DNA of 64,000 bases from Roseinatronobacter monicus (GCF_006716865.1 NZ_VFPT01000001.1:2723001-2787000); one strand, 5' to 3'; positions 18,483 to 26,816 are shown, numbered from the stretch's first letter. Numbers and translations: made by a program. The notes: generated from the sequence alone by a model not told the origin.

Positions 18483-19433
18483 ATGAACAAGTTTATGCTT
18501 ACAACCGCGATTGTCGCAGTCACCTCGATGGGGGCCGTTGCACAAACAGCTGATACGGACACAGCACAGTCATCAGAGAATGTTCCGGCGTTTCTGGCCA
18601 CAGACTTTACTGGCAAGGACCTGTATACGCTGGATACTGAAGAAACACGCGCTCTGACAGAGGGCGAGATGGCTGAAGATCAGAGTGCCTGGGAACGCAC
18701 CAGCGCACGCTGGGGCAGTGGCGAGGTCTTTACCTCTGGACGCGAGTCTTGGGAAAATGTCGGTAATATCGACGACATCATCATGACGATGGACGGTGAA
18801 ATCCGGGGCATCCTGATCGACGTGGGTGGCTTTCTGGGCATCGGTGCACGCAGCGTGATGGTTGATATTGATGATCTGTATTTCGTCAATGACGATCCTG
18901 AGGCCGAAGGTATTGATGACTTCTTCGTTGTGGCGACCATGACAGAAGAGCAGTTGGAAGCGCTGCCCGAATGGAGCGAAGACCAACTCACAATGGGCTT
19001 TGAACAACGCGCTCATCAGGACGCCAGTGTCGGGGCAGGCGCAACTATGGGGCATGATGACGATGTCGCCATGGATGCCACAGGCACCGAGCCAACTGAC
19101 ATGCAGACCCAGCACGAAGCCCGCACAGAAGTGCCGGATGGATATCAGGTAATGGGCGCAGAAGAGCGCACCGCTGACCGCCTGCTTGGAGCCGATGTGT
19201 ATGGCCGCGAAGGTGAAAACGTCGCCACTGTGGACGATCTTGTCCTTGGTGACACTGGCGAAGTGACACATGCAGTTATTGACGTGGGTGGTTTCCTTGG
19301 AATGGGAGAACACACTGTCGCACTGGAGATTGATGATATCGACATTCTCTGGAACGACGCCGATGGCGATGTCCGCGTTCAACTGCCGATGACACAGGAA
19401 GAGCTGGAAAGCCTGCCCGAATACGAGAGCTGA
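18483..19433 (+). CDS. Exported protein with two PRC-barrel domains
   Basis: The protein has 316 residues from the ATG behind GGAG. An N-terminal Sec signal peptide ends at AVAQ. Two PRC-barrel domains follow, each with a DVGGFLG(I/M)G strand-turn: residues ~80-145 and ~230-305. Between them is an acidic linker with Met, Thr and His. PRC-barrel proteins of this exported alphaproteobacterial group are highly acidic and often stress-induced; the fold binds partners or RNA in other contexts, but the role here is unknown. An EcfG-type promoter lies upstream and a strong terminator downstream, so it is a single-gene unit. Confidence 0.8.
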   Translation: MNKFMLTTAIVAVTSMGAVAQTADTDTAQSSENVPAFLATDFTGKDLYTLDTEETRALTEGEMAEDQSAWERTSARWGSGEVFTSGRESWENVGNIDDIIMTMDGEIRGILIDVGGFLGIGARSVMVDIDDLYFVNDDPEAEGIDDFFVVATMTEEQLEALPEWSEDQLTMGFEQRAHQDASVGAGATMGHDDDVAMDATGTEPTDMQTQHEARTEVPDGYQVMGAEERTADRLLGADVYGREGENVATVDDLVLGDTGEVTHAVIDVGGFLGMGEHTVALEIDDIDILWNDADGDVRVQLPMTQEELESLPEYES

Positions 19434-19473
19434 TCTTTCCGCGCCTGTAACGAGTGTTGCGTAACGAGTATCA

Positions 19474-19500
19474 AGGCCCGCCGAAAGGCGGGCCTGTTTT
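19474..19500 (+). terminator. Strong Rho-independent terminator after the PRC-barrel gene
   Basis: AGGCCCGCC-GAAA-GGCGGGCCT forms a perfect 9-bp stem with a GAAA tetraloop, followed by GTTTT. Confidence 0.9.
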
Positions 19501-19529
19501 ACGTGCAGGGCATCGCATCAAATTCTGTT

Positions 19530-19554
19530 GGAACCAACTGATCTGGACCGCGTT
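19530..19554 (+). promoter_or_regulatory. EcfG-type promoter for a 25-residue peptide gene
   Basis: GGAAC, a 16-base spacer, then CGTT is an exact match. It lies just after the PRC-barrel terminator and about 50 bases before the ATG of the small peptide. Confidence 0.7.
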
Positions 19555-19604
19555 GTATCGACAGACTTGCATTTCTGCCGCTTGGGAACAGAAAAGGATC
19601 AGAT

Positions 19605-19682
19605 ATGCGCGGTGTTTTGTTATGGTTTGTGGGGGTTCCCATCCCCGTAATTATCCTGTTGTTCCTTTTTGGGTTGCTATGA
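19605..19682 (+). CDS. 25-residue hydrophobic membrane peptide under an EcfG-type promoter
   Basis: The frame of 25 codons begins MRGVLLWFVG and ends LLFLFGLL. It is almost entirely hydrophobic, with one arginine near the N terminus and a Pro-Ile-Pro kink in the middle, so it should span the inner membrane once. AAGGA lies seven bases before the ATG. The gene has its own EcfG-type promoter at 19530-19554 and sits between a terminator and the cytochrome oxidase operon. I cannot assign a family name. Tiny stress-induced membrane peptides of this type are widespread, and the promoter plus ribosome site make chance unlikely. Confidence 0.6.
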   Translation: MRGVLLWFVGVPIPVIILLFLFGLL

Positions 19683-19794
19683 GTTTTGCGGCGACCCCTG
19701 CAAGCGGCCCGTAGAGACAGCGCGTTGCGGCTGCATTTAACCGACACTTATGGGACCATCATAACGAAATGAGACCAAGAATATTTTACCAGAC

Positions 19795-20511
19795 ATGACC
19801 AGTATGACACCATATTGCGGCCCTGCACCCGAGCGGACTGATTGGTTTGGGGCATGGAATTTTGACCCTTATCTGCTGACTGCGCTACTTGTATTGTGTC
19901 TATGGGGCGCATTAACCCTGCGCCATCAGCAACGGGACCGAAAAGGCGCGGCGACACTCGCTATGGGTGCAGCGCTGCTTGCCTTCGTATCGCCCTTATG
20001 TGCGATGACGGTTGCGTTGTTCTCGGCGCGCACATTGCATCATCTGGTGGTGTTCGGGCTTCTTGCACCGGCCTTGGCGCTGGCCTTTCCCATTCGCAAG
20101 GTCCCGGTTGTGGCCAGCTTTGCAGCTCTGTCAGCCGCGCTGTGGTTGTGGCATATCCCGCAGGTATACAGCGCCGCATGGGACAGTGCGCTGGTTTACT
20201 GGGCCATGCAGGCGGCGCTGATCTTGCCCGCTTGGGCCTTCTGGTCGGTTATTCTTGGCCGCAGCAAGCTGGAACATGTGGTCTGGCTGGTTCCGCTGGT
20301 GGGGCAAATGGGCCTGCTTGGGGCGCTATTGACCTTTGCGCAGCGCCCGTTTTACCTTGAACATCTGACCCATGCCGAGCGCTTCGGGCTGTCAGCGCTG
20401 CAGGACCAACAGCTTGCGGGCCTGATCATGTGGGTGCCCGGCATGATCCCTGTGGCCATTCTGGCCGGAATTATGGCGCAGCGCGTGTTGCGCCGGGACA
20501 TGCACATATGA
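19795..20511 (+). CDS. ctaG: CtaG/caa3-type cytochrome c oxidase assembly membrane protein
   Basis: The protein has 238 residues and about six to seven transmembrane helices. It shows the family pattern HHLVVFGLLAPALALAFP, WLWHIPQVYSAAW and a final DQQLAGLIMWVPG. The caa3_CtaG family supports assembly of the CuB centre of haem-copper oxidases. It starts the five-gene unit ctaG-copD-coxB-coxA/C-orf, in which every junction is a 4-base ATGA overlap, so all are co-translated. The ATG follows an AT-rich stretch without a strong ribosome site. Confidence 0.85.
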   Translation: MTSMTPYCGPAPERTDWFGAWNFDPYLLTALLVLCLWGALTLRHQQRDRKGAATLAMGAALLAFVSPLCAMTVALFSARTLHHLVVFGLLAPALALAFPIRKVPVVASFAALSAALWLWHIPQVYSAAWDSALVYWAMQAALILPAWAFWSVILGRSKLEHVVWLVPLVGQMGLLGALLTFAQRPFYLEHLTHAERFGLSALQDQQLAGLIMWVPGMIPVAILAGIMAQRVLRRDMHI

Positions 20512-21014
20512 TTGCGGCATTGAAGGCGGCGCATATCATCGCCTTGTCCATCTGGTGTGCCGGACTGATCCTGCTGCCGATCCTGCTGCATATCTATGGG
20601 CGCAGGCCAGAGATGCGCAGTCAGGCCGGATTCACCGAATTTCGATGGCTGACGCATTACAGTTATATCGCTGTCATCACCCCTGCGGCGGTGATCGCTG
20701 TGTCAGTCGGAACAGTCCTGATCTTCGCATTGGAGGTGCTGAACGCCTGGATGCTGGCCAAGCTGATCGCGGTGGCGGGCATGGTGCTGCTGCATGCGTG
20801 GATGGGGCATCTGATCGTGCAGGCCGGCGAGGGGCGCGGTGACTTTCACTTGCCGATGGCGGGGCTTTCGCTGCTGGCGCTGGTGCCGCTGATCGGCTTG
20901 GTGCTGTGGCTGGTGCTTGCCAAACCATCCTTGGAGGAGCTGATCGCACTGCTGCCGTCAATCCTGCAAGAGCCGCGTGGCAACCCGATACCCGCAAGGT
21001 TTAATCCCCTATGA
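20508..21014 (+). CDS. CopD-like membrane protein of the oxidase operon
   Basis: The protein has 168 residues and four predicted helices with conserved histidines (AAHIIALSIWCAGL, THYSYIAVITPA, LLHAWMGH). These resemble the CopD/YcnJ copper-resistance membrane domain. Between ctaG and coxB it most plausibly handles copper delivery or maturation for the oxidase. The start codon overlaps the ctaG stop, and the stop overlaps coxB (ATGA). Confidence 0.75.
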   Translation: MIAALKAAHIIALSIWCAGLILLPILLHIYGRRPEMRSQAGFTEFRWLTHYSYIAVITPAAVIAVSVGTVLIFALEVLNAWMLAKLIAVAGMVLLHAWMGHLIVQAGEGRGDFHLPMAGLSLLALVPLIGLVLWLVLAKPSLEELIALLPSILQEPRGNPIPARFNPL

Positions 21015-21694
21015 CCCGCCCTGCCCTGTTATTGCTTGCAACCACTTTGCTGGCCGCCTGCGATGGCCCGCTATCAACGCTGCGCCCCTCTGGCCCGATT
21101 GCAGCCGATATTGCGTGGCTGTGGTGGGTGATGCTGGCGGGGGCTGTGCTGATTACGGTTTTTGTGCTGGTCTTGCTGGTCCTCGCATTCGGTGCGCCGC
21201 GCCGTGTGCAGGCACGGATCTGGACGCATGGGCTGGGCCTGTGGTTCTCGCTGGTGATCCTGAGCGCGGTTCTGGGGGCTGGTCTGTGGGTGGGCGAGCG
21301 TATTTTGCCGCGCGATGATGGCGCGGTCACAGTGCAGGCCCATGCGTTTCAATGGGGGTGGGAGTTCACGCATACCGATGCAGACGGGCAAGAGGTGCAG
21401 ACAGCCAATCTGCTGCACATCCCCGCGGGCCAGCCCGTTGATGTGCTGATCACATCAGAGGATGTGATCCATTCCTTCTGGGTGCCACAGCTTGCAGGCA
21501 AGATGGACGCCATCCCTGGCCGCACCAACCGCACCCGGATCGAGGCCGATGCCCCTGGCGTTTATGAAGGCCTATGCGCCGAGTTTTGCGGCATCGGGCA
21601 CGCGCGCATGCGCTTTTCCGTGCAGGCGCATACGGACTGGCCGCCCGACTGGTCCGAGGAAGCTGACACCGACACGCAGGAGGGCGCGCCATGA
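21011..21694 (+). CDS. coxB: Cytochrome c oxidase subunit II
   Basis: The protein has 227 residues. The N terminus is a lipoprotein signal with lipobox LLAAC (Cys near residue 17), followed by two transmembrane helices. A periplasmic cupredoxin domain contains the CuA site (CAEFCGIGHARM, plus an upstream His in VIHSFWVP). There is no C-terminal haem c motif, so this is an aa3/ba3-like subunit and not the caa3 form. The CuA ligands indicate cytochrome c, not quinol, as donor. Confidence 0.92.
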   Translation: MTRPALLLLATTLLAACDGPLSTLRPSGPIAADIAWLWWVMLAGAVLITVFVLVLLVLAFGAPRRVQARIWTHGLGLWFSLVILSAVLGAGLWVGERILPRDDGAVTVQAHAFQWGWEFTHTDADGQEVQTANLLHIPAGQPVDVLITSEDVIHSFWVPQLAGKMDAIPGRTNRTRIEADAPGVYEGLCAEFCGIGHARMRFSVQAHTDWPPDWSEEADTDTQEGAP

Positions 21695-24225
21695 CCGATG
21701 CCACCACCCCGACTGTGGCCCCAGAGCGTGCGGCACCCGTCACGCTTGCGCGCAACCCGTCCCAGCGCGCCTTGGGGCTGCACCGGGAATTGACGCGGGT
21801 CTGGCGCAATGATCGCGGACTTTGGGGGCAGATAACAGCGGTGAACCACACCACGCTGGGGCTGCGCTTTATGGGCACCGCGCTGATCTTTTTTGCCATT
21901 GGCGGCATTCTGTCCATGCTGATCCGCGCTCAGCTTGCCACGCATGAAGGCGCGTTTCTGGATACTGACCTGTATAACCAGATCTTCACCATGCATGGCA
22001 GCATCATGATGTTTCTCTTCGCCATTCCCATGCTGGAAGGGCTGGGCATCTGGCTGTTGCCAAAACTGCTGGGCACCCGCGACATGGCTTTTCCGCGTCT
22101 GACAGCCCTTGGCTACTGGTGCTATCTGTTTGGCGGGCTGATCATGCTGACCGCGCTTTTATTCGGCGTGGCGCCGCATGATGGCTGGTTCATGTACACG
22201 CCGCTGTCAGATGCCACCCATTCCCCCGGCATAAATGCCGATGTCTGGCTGCTGGGCGTCACCTTTGTGGAAATTTCGGCCGTTGCGGCGGCGGTCGAGA
22301 TTACCGTCACCATTCTGCGCCAGCGCGCGCCGGGAATGCGGCTGACCGAAATGCCGCTATTTGCGTGGTATATGCTGGGCACAAGCGTGATGATGCTGGT
22401 GGGCTTTCCGCCCCTGATTGCGGGCTCGGTCCTGCTGGAGTTGGAGCGCGCCTTTGGCTGGCCGTTCTTTGACCCGACACGCGGGGGTGATCCGCTGCTG
22501 TGGCAACACCTGTTCTGGCTGTTTGGCCACCCGGAGGTGTATATTATTTTTCTGCCTGCTGCGGGCGCGATGTCGATGATCATTCCCGTCATGTGCCGCA
22601 CGACGATTCTGGGATACGGGGCGATAGTCGCGGCCATATTGGCGCTGGTCTTTCTGTCTTTCGGGCTGTGGGTGCATCACATGTTCACGGTCGGCATTCC
22701 GCATATGGCGCTGGCGTTTTTCTCGGCGGCGTCCGTGCTGGTGGCCGTGCCCACGGCAGTGCAGGTTTTCGCGTGGATCGGCACCATGTGGAAGGGACGG
22801 CCAGAGATGCATCTGCCGATGTATCACATCCTTGGCTTTTTCCTGACCTTCGTGATGGGCGGGCTGACAGGCGTGATGCTGGCCATCGTGCCGTTCAACT
22901 GGCAGGCCCATGACACGGCCTTTGTCACAGCCCATCTGCATTATGTGCTGATCGGCGGCTTTGTCTTTCCGATGATGGCGGCAGCAACCTATTGGTTGCC
23001 CCTGATTTCGGGCAAGCGCCGCATCAAGGGCTTGGGCGAAGCAGCGTTCTGGGTGATCCTGCTGGGGTTTCACGGCACGTTCTTCATCATGCATCTGACC
23101 GGATTGCTGGGGATGCCGCGCCGGATAGATGTCTATCCTGACAACCCCGAATGGGTCTGGCTGAACCTGACCTCGTCCATCTTCAGTTTCGTGCTGACCA
23201 TCGGGTTTGCAATGTTCGTGCTGGACTTGATCCTGCAAGTGACGCTTGGCAAACGCGAACGCCGCGATCCGTGGCGCGCACCGACGCTGGATTGGGCCAT
23301 GCCGATCCCGTCGCCCAGCTATAACTTCGCCTCGATCCCGACACCGCAGCAACTTGGCCACACGGCGCACAACACCGTCTTGTCTTTGGCGCGCGGTGAA
23401 GGGGCGCTGCCGGGTGCCCCAAGGGGGCGGCGGGAATTGCTGGTCACATCCGTGGGCGATGCGCAGCCCCATCACGTGGCCCTCCTGCCCGGCAATACGG
23501 CCCTGCCCTTGGGGCTGTCGGCAAGTATCGGGGTGTTTGTGGTCCTAATGCTGGCCGGCCAATATGCGCTTGCCGGATTGGCGCTGGTGCCTGTGGCGGT
23601 GCTGATCTGGGTCTGGGCGCGCGGCATGGCCCCTGCGGGCGATCTGGGGCGGGTGCTTGTCGCACCTGACCTGCGCCTGCCGGTTCACCACCGTGTGCAT
23701 CCCAGCCTTGGCAGAACCGGCCTGAGTGCGTTTTTGGTGGCAAATGGCACGTTGTTCGTCTCGTTGATGTTCGGGGTAGCGTTCTTGTCTGTCGTCACCC
23801 CCGCGAGCGTGCCGCCAGGTGCAGGGGCGCAAACCCTGCCCGGCGCGCTTGGCCTTGGCCTCATAGCCATCGCGCTGGCACTGGCCGCAGGGGTTGCGCG
23901 CACGCCCACGCGCGGCGCTGTTGCCCTGACACTGGGCTTGAACCTTGTGGGGCTGCTGGCGTTGTTATGGCTCGCGCTCAGCCAGATGGATGACCCCACG
24001 CGCCATGCGCGCGATGCCTTGCGCGCGGTTCTTGCGGGCTATGTCGGGCTGCATATACTAGTGGCAGCGGCGATGGCGGCGTTTGTGCTGGACCAGTTCC
24101 GGCGCAGGGAAATTGACGCGCAAACCCAAGGTGCGCTGAGCGCGTGGCAACTTTGGCAAGGCTTCACGACGGCTGTCGCGCTAATCTCGGTGGTGGTGCT
24201 TGGCGCGCAGGTGGTGCTGTCATGA
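21691..24225 (+). CDS. coxA: Fused cytochrome c oxidase subunit I-III (CoxA-CoxC)
   Basis: The protein has 844 residues. Residues ~45-560 are subunit I with twelve helices and haem-copper motifs: FTMHGSIMMF (low-spin haem His), LFGHPEVYI (CuB His cross-linked Tyr region), WVHHMFTVG (two CuB His) and TAHLHYVLIGG (haem a3 and a His). After a polar linker, residues ~595-844 carry about seven more helices typical of a fused subunit III-like domain. It reduces O2 to water in the inner membrane and pumps protons. A separate CoxC gene is absent here, consistent with the fusion. Confidence 0.9.
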   Translation: MTDATTPTVAPERAAPVTLARNPSQRALGLHRELTRVWRNDRGLWGQITAVNHTTLGLRFMGTALIFFAIGGILSMLIRAQLATHEGAFLDTDLYNQIFTMHGSIMMFLFAIPMLEGLGIWLLPKLLGTRDMAFPRLTALGYWCYLFGGLIMLTALLFGVAPHDGWFMYTPLSDATHSPGINADVWLLGVTFVEISAVAAAVEITVTILRQRAPGMRLTEMPLFAWYMLGTSVMMLVGFPPLIAGSVLLELERAFGWPFFDPTRGGDPLLWQHLFWLFGHPEVYIIFLPAAGAMSMIIPVMCRTTILGYGAIVAAILALVFLSFGLWVHHMFTVGIPHMALAFFSAASVLVAVPTAVQVFAWIGTMWKGRPEMHLPMYHILGFFLTFVMGGLTGVMLAIVPFNWQAHDTAFVTAHLHYVLIGGFVFPMMAAATYWLPLISGKRRIKGLGEAAFWVILLGFHGTFFIMHLTGLLGMPRRIDVYPDNPEWVWLNLTSSIFSFVLTIGFAMFVLDLILQVTLGKRERRDPWRAPTLDWAMPIPSPSYNFASIPTPQQLGHTAHNTVLSLARGEGALPGAPRGRRELLVTSVGDAQPHHVALLPGNTALPLGLSASIGVFVVLMLAGQYALAGLALVPVAVLIWVWARGMAPAGDLGRVLVAPDLRLPVHHRVHPSLGRTGLSAFLVANGTLFVSLMFGVAFLSVVTPASVPPGAGAQTLPGALGLGLIAIALALAAGVARTPTRGAVALTLGLNLVGLLALLWLALSQMDDPTRHARDALRAVLAGYVGLHILVAAAMAAFVLDQFRRREIDAQTQGALSAWQLWQGFTTAVALISVVVLGAQVVLS

Positions 24226-24521
24226 GGTGGCTTGCGCATCTGATCGCAGGCCCGACACTTTGGGCACTCGTGTTCAGCCTTGTCTATGGCGCGCATGGTT
24301 GGGCCTGTGCCGCCCAAACCAGCCCAGAGGGGCTTGGTTCCGCAAGCCGTATGATGCTGGTTTCGCTTTGGGTGCTGGGGCTGATTGCCTTCATTCCCTT
24401 GTTGCGTATTGCCCCCACTGGGCCGCACCTGCGCCACAAATTGCCGCGCGCCGCCACTTGGATCGGGCTGGGGGCCACAGTTTTCACCCTGTTCCCCGTG
24501 GTTGCCATCACAAGCTGCTAA
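24222..24521 (+). CDS. Small membrane protein of the oxidase operon
   Basis: The protein has 99 residues and about three predicted helices, with Cys residues in GWACAAQT and at the C-terminal ITSC. It is the last gene of the ATGA-linked oxidase operon. Small helical proteins in this position often stabilise the complex or complete the subunit III/IV module, but no family was recognised. Confidence 0.65.
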   Translation: MRWLAHLIAGPTLWALVFSLVYGAHGWACAAQTSPEGLGSASRMMLVSLWVLGLIAFIPLLRIAPTGPHLRHKLPRAATWIGLGATVFTLFPVVAITSC

Positions 24522-24530
24522 AAGAAAGAA

Positions 24531-24563
24531 CCCGCCTTGCCACGAGGGAACGAGCAAGGCGGG
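24531..24563. terminator. Hairpin after the oxidase operon
   Basis: CCCGCCTTGC and GCAAGGCGGG form a perfect 10-bp stem ten bases after the last stop codon. There is no T run on the plus strand; on the minus strand it is followed by TTCTTTCTTTT. Confidence 0.55.
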
Positions 24564-24721
24564 CCAGTCAGGTCTGAGAGGTATCGGGAGGAATAGATAC
24601 GCCCCAATAACCGAACGGGAACATTAGCCTAACAAACGCAGAAACCAATGGTTCCGCCACTTTTGAAAATTTCTTAAGATCAACAGTCATATGCTTGTGA
24701 ACTCATGCACGTGACCGCAGC

Positions 24722-24752
24722 AAACCCCGCGCCCTGATGGGCGCGGGGTTTT
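24722..24752. terminator. Bidirectional Rho-independent terminator
   Basis: AAACCCCGCGCCC-TGAT-GGGCGCGGGGTTT is a near-perfect hairpin followed by T (plus strand) and by TGCTG after GGGGTTT (minus strand). It most likely ends the minus-strand membrane protein gene at 24788. The 190 bases before it (24564-24721) contain no gene I can see. Confidence 0.8.
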
Positions 24753-24787
24753 GCCTTTGGCGGTCAGAACAATCGGGTTGCGGGCGT

Positions 24788-25075
24788 TCAGTCCCCTGCC
24801 GGTGGCACCGGATCTTCCTCTAACGCAGGGTCCGGCTCCTCAATCTGGGGGGCACCTGTGTCATCTGGCCCAGAAACAGACCCTTCAGCAGGAATACCTG
24901 TTGCGTCTTGGGCTTGCTCAGGGGGGGCCTGATCCGCTTCAGGCGTTCCCATCATAGTCTGGCTGATAAACCAGCCCAAAAGCAGGACCGCCACAGTGAC
25001 ACCAAGCGCCATACCGATCAGCGGACCCTTGTGGCGCTTTTTCTGCTTTTTCAGGTTTGTGTCGGGAGGGGTCAT
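24788..25075 (-). CDS. Small single-span membrane protein with acidic Pro-rich tail
   Basis: The protein has 95 residues from an ATG behind GGAAAGGAAAA. A basic N terminus (NLKKQKKRHKG) precedes one transmembrane helix (~residues 17-37). A periplasmic tail follows that is rich in Pro, Asp, Glu and Gly and low in complexity. I recognise no family. An EcfG-type promoter (25170-25194) lies about 90 bases upstream and a bidirectional terminator downstream, so it appears to be a single stress-regulated gene. It is divergent from the NepR-like ORF. Confidence 0.65.
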   Translation of the reverse strand: MTPPDTNLKKQKKRHKGPLIGMALGVTVAVLLLGWFISQTMMGTPEADQAPPEQAQDATGIPAEGSVSGPDDTGAPQIEEPDPALEEDPVPPAGD

Positions 25076-25169
25076 AAATTTTCCTTTCCCCGCCACCTGT
25101 GTCCAACCCAAAAATTACTGTGATGGAAATGGCAGGCGGCGTGTTTCCGCATGTGGGTTTCACAATCTA

Positions 25170-25194
25170 AACGCAGAACCCACGATCAGGTTCC
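25170..25194 (-). promoter_or_regulatory. EcfG-type promoter for the small membrane protein
   Basis: On the minus strand the site reads GGAAC, a 16-base spacer, then CGTT (exact match). A weaker plus-strand site, GGAAC-N16-CATT at 25247-25271, faces the NepR-like ORF. Confidence 0.7.
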
Positions 25195-25320
25195 GTGCCG
25201 CGCTATGGCAGGAATGTCGCAAATTGCGAAAACCACCTCTGGCGGCGGAACCGAATGACCGGCCAGCCATTTTGTAAGCTCAACCGCAGCATGAAACCCA
25301 CCTGCAAGACAGAAAGACAC

Positions 25321-25614
25321 ATGAGTACCCCTATGACCCAGATGCAGCAAATTGACGCGAATTTGCGTCGCTCGTATCAGCTCGACCCAACGGGCGGGTT
25401 GCCAGATACGCTGGCGGACCTGCTGGACCGCTTCGATGAGGTGGATCGCGGGGTGGCTAAAGATGTGGGCGCAACCACCCCAGAACAGCCGTCTGCGCAT
25501 GTTCCAGCCAGCCAATCCTATCAAGATCAGCCTCGCTCACCAATGGGGCAACTGCGCAATCTGTTTCAAAGATACGGATTTGCTCGGCCACGAAACCAGC
25601 GTCGTACACGTTAA
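25321..25614 (+). CDS. NepR-like anti-sigma factor candidate
   Basis: The protein has 97 residues. Residues 8-40 contain IDANLRRSYQ ... LPDTLADLLDRFDE, closely following the NepR pattern (IDxNLRRxY ... xPDRFxDLLxxL) of two helices that bind EcfG sigma factors and PhyR. The rest is polar and unlike NepR. Its last 158 bases overlap the 3' end of the convergent cardiolipin-synthase-like gene, which is unusual and means the true protein could be shorter. The ATG at 25321 has a weak ribosome site. A GGAAC-N16-CATT site lies about 50-75 bases upstream. A NepR homologue inside a cluster of EcfG-type promoters is consistent with feedback control. No ecfG or phyR gene is in the window. Confidence 0.5.
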   Translation: MSTPMTQMQQIDANLRRSYQLDPTGGLPDTLADLLDRFDEVDRGVAKDVGATTPEQPSAHVPASQSYQDQPRSPMGQLRNLFQRYGFARPRNQRRTR

Positions 25615-26605
25615 GGTTCGCCTCGTCATTCAACCGGAAAGAGCGTTCATCGAAATTGGCTGACCCGACCGAAGCCCAGCAGTCATCTACAATTATCAGC
25701 TTGGCATGCAGAAATGTCGGCGCATATTCGTGAATCTGAACGCCTGCGGCCAGCAATTTGCGCCAAGCCAAACGTGACACGCGACGCACCAGCCAAGAAT
25801 CCGTGTGTTTGCCCGCAATCAGCAAGTCGACTTTGACCCCCCGCGCGCGCGCCTCAAGCAATTGCGCGATGGCCACCTTGTCAGGCACAAAATACGGCGT
25901 CGAGATGCGGATATGGTTTCGGGCAGCGGCCAGCGCCGTCATGAACATCAGGTGAATTTCATTGCGACTGCCGGTGTTGCTTTTGACCATCTGCACCTCG
26001 GCCTCGCCGACCTCGCGCAACAGCGGATAGAATGCTGGCCCGCGCAAGACCTCGCCACTGGCCTCGACCCAGTTATGCGCAAAGGCATTTTGCAACAGCG
26101 CCACCACTGGCCCTGTGACGCGGTAATGCGTGTCGCGCCATTCCTGCGCGTTGCGCGCATCGCCCATCCAGACATCGGCAATACCGACACCGCCGATAAA
26201 GCCTGCCTTGCCATCCACGACCAGCACCTTGCGATGCGTTCTGTTGTTCAGCCGCGACAGGGTGCGCGGGCGCATTGGGCGGAACATGCGCAGGTCCACA
26301 CCGCCCTGATGCATCCGCTCAATCAGGTCATCATCCATCGGCAGGCCGCCGACCCAATCGATCAGCACCTTTACCGGAACCCCTGCCTGCGCACGCTCAA
26401 TCAGCAGATCACAAAACCGGTTTGCGATCTGGCCACTCCAGTAAATATAGGTTTCAAACGTAATCGAATGCTGCGCCTGACTGATCGAGAACAGCATATC
26501 ATCGAAGATGGCATCCCCGTTTATCAATGTCTCGATATGGTTGCCGCCAAGGATCGGGCTTCCGTACAGACCGGCCATGTCACGCTTGAACTGCGGGTCA
26601 TTCAC
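25457..26605 (-). CDS. cls: Cardiolipin synthase / phospholipase D-like protein (GTG start)
   Basis: The protein has 382 residues with two PLD repeats: HRKVLVVDGKAGFIGG (HKD-type, first half) and HAKLIIVDDCWASVGSAN (second half). N-terminal IETLINGDAIFDDM and ETYIYW are typical of ClsB-like enzymes. It would condense phosphatidylglycerol to cardiolipin or transfer a phosphatidyl group at the membrane. I place the start at the GTG 26605 because it overlaps the stop of a 45-codon membrane-anchor ORF by four bases (GTGA). Further upstream the same frame is open but non-protein-like. A minus-strand EcfG-type promoter (26772-26797) drives the pair. Confidence 0.82.
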   Translation of the reverse strand: MNDPQFKRDMAGLYGSPILGGNHIETLINGDAIFDDMLFSISQAQHSITFETYIYWSGQIANRFCDLLIERAQAGVPVKVLIDWVGGLPMDDDLIERMHQGGVDLRMFRPMRPRTLSRLNNRTHRKVLVVDGKAGFIGGVGIADVWMGDARNAQEWRDTHYRVTGPVVALLQNAFAHNWVEASGEVLRGPAFYPLLREVGEAEVQMVKSNTGSRNEIHLMFMTALAAARNHIRISTPYFVPDKVAIAQLLEARARGVKVDLLIAGKHTDSWLVRRVSRLAWRKLLAAGVQIHEYAPTFLHAKLIIVDDCWASVGSANFDERSFRLNDEANLNVYDAGFVAEQIRIFETDCAVAPLVSEADLDRIGWLEHAQTAVLGWLRPHL

Positions 26606-26739
26606 AGCGGCACCGGGCGGCGCAGCTCTCGACGATAGGGCATCAGCGCGATCAGAAAGAACCAAAACAGAAACAGCCCCAGCACCGCAGCAACTCCCGC
26701 GCGGATCTTCCGACGAAAACGATGCGGCAGTCGGGGCAT
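26602..26739 (-). CDS. 45-residue membrane-anchor peptide coupled to cls
   Basis: The peptide starts MPRLPHRFRRKIRAG, a strongly basic N terminus, then one long hydrophobic helix, and ends RRELRRPVPL. Its TGA overlaps the GTG start of the PLD gene (GTGA). Many PLD-type synthases carry exactly such an N-terminal anchor in the same chain. Here it is a separate reading frame: either a genuine split gene with translational coupling or the result of a one- or two-base frameshift in a once-continuous gene. The ribosome site is weak (GAGACC). The EcfG-type promoter lies about 30 bases upstream. Confidence 0.5.
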   Translation of the reverse strand: MPRLPHRFRRKIRAGVAAVLGLFLFWFFLIALMPYRRELRRPVPL

Positions 26740-26771
26740 GAAGGTCTCGCGCTTTGGAAATACTTTGGGAT

Positions 26772-26797
26772 AACGCCAACCGCATCGGGTTGGTTCC
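26772..26797 (-). promoter_or_regulatory. EcfG-type promoter for the anchor-cls pair
   Basis: On the minus strand the site reads GGAAC, a 17-base spacer, then CGTT. It is back to back with the plus-strand site at 26817-26841. Confidence 0.65.
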
Positions 26798-26816
26798 CGT
26801 AATAATTTGTCACTAC

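Noticed and set aside
22357..23475. Long minus-strand frame of 372 codons antisense to coxA
   Set aside because: The translation is rich in His, Arg and Gln with no hydrophobic or domain pattern, typical of an antisense shadow. The plus strand encodes an unmistakable oxidase.
24564..24721. Possible small RNA before the terminator at 24722
   Set aside because: No promoter-like element or conserved structure could be recognised on the plus strand; the hairpin is explained by the minus-strand gene.
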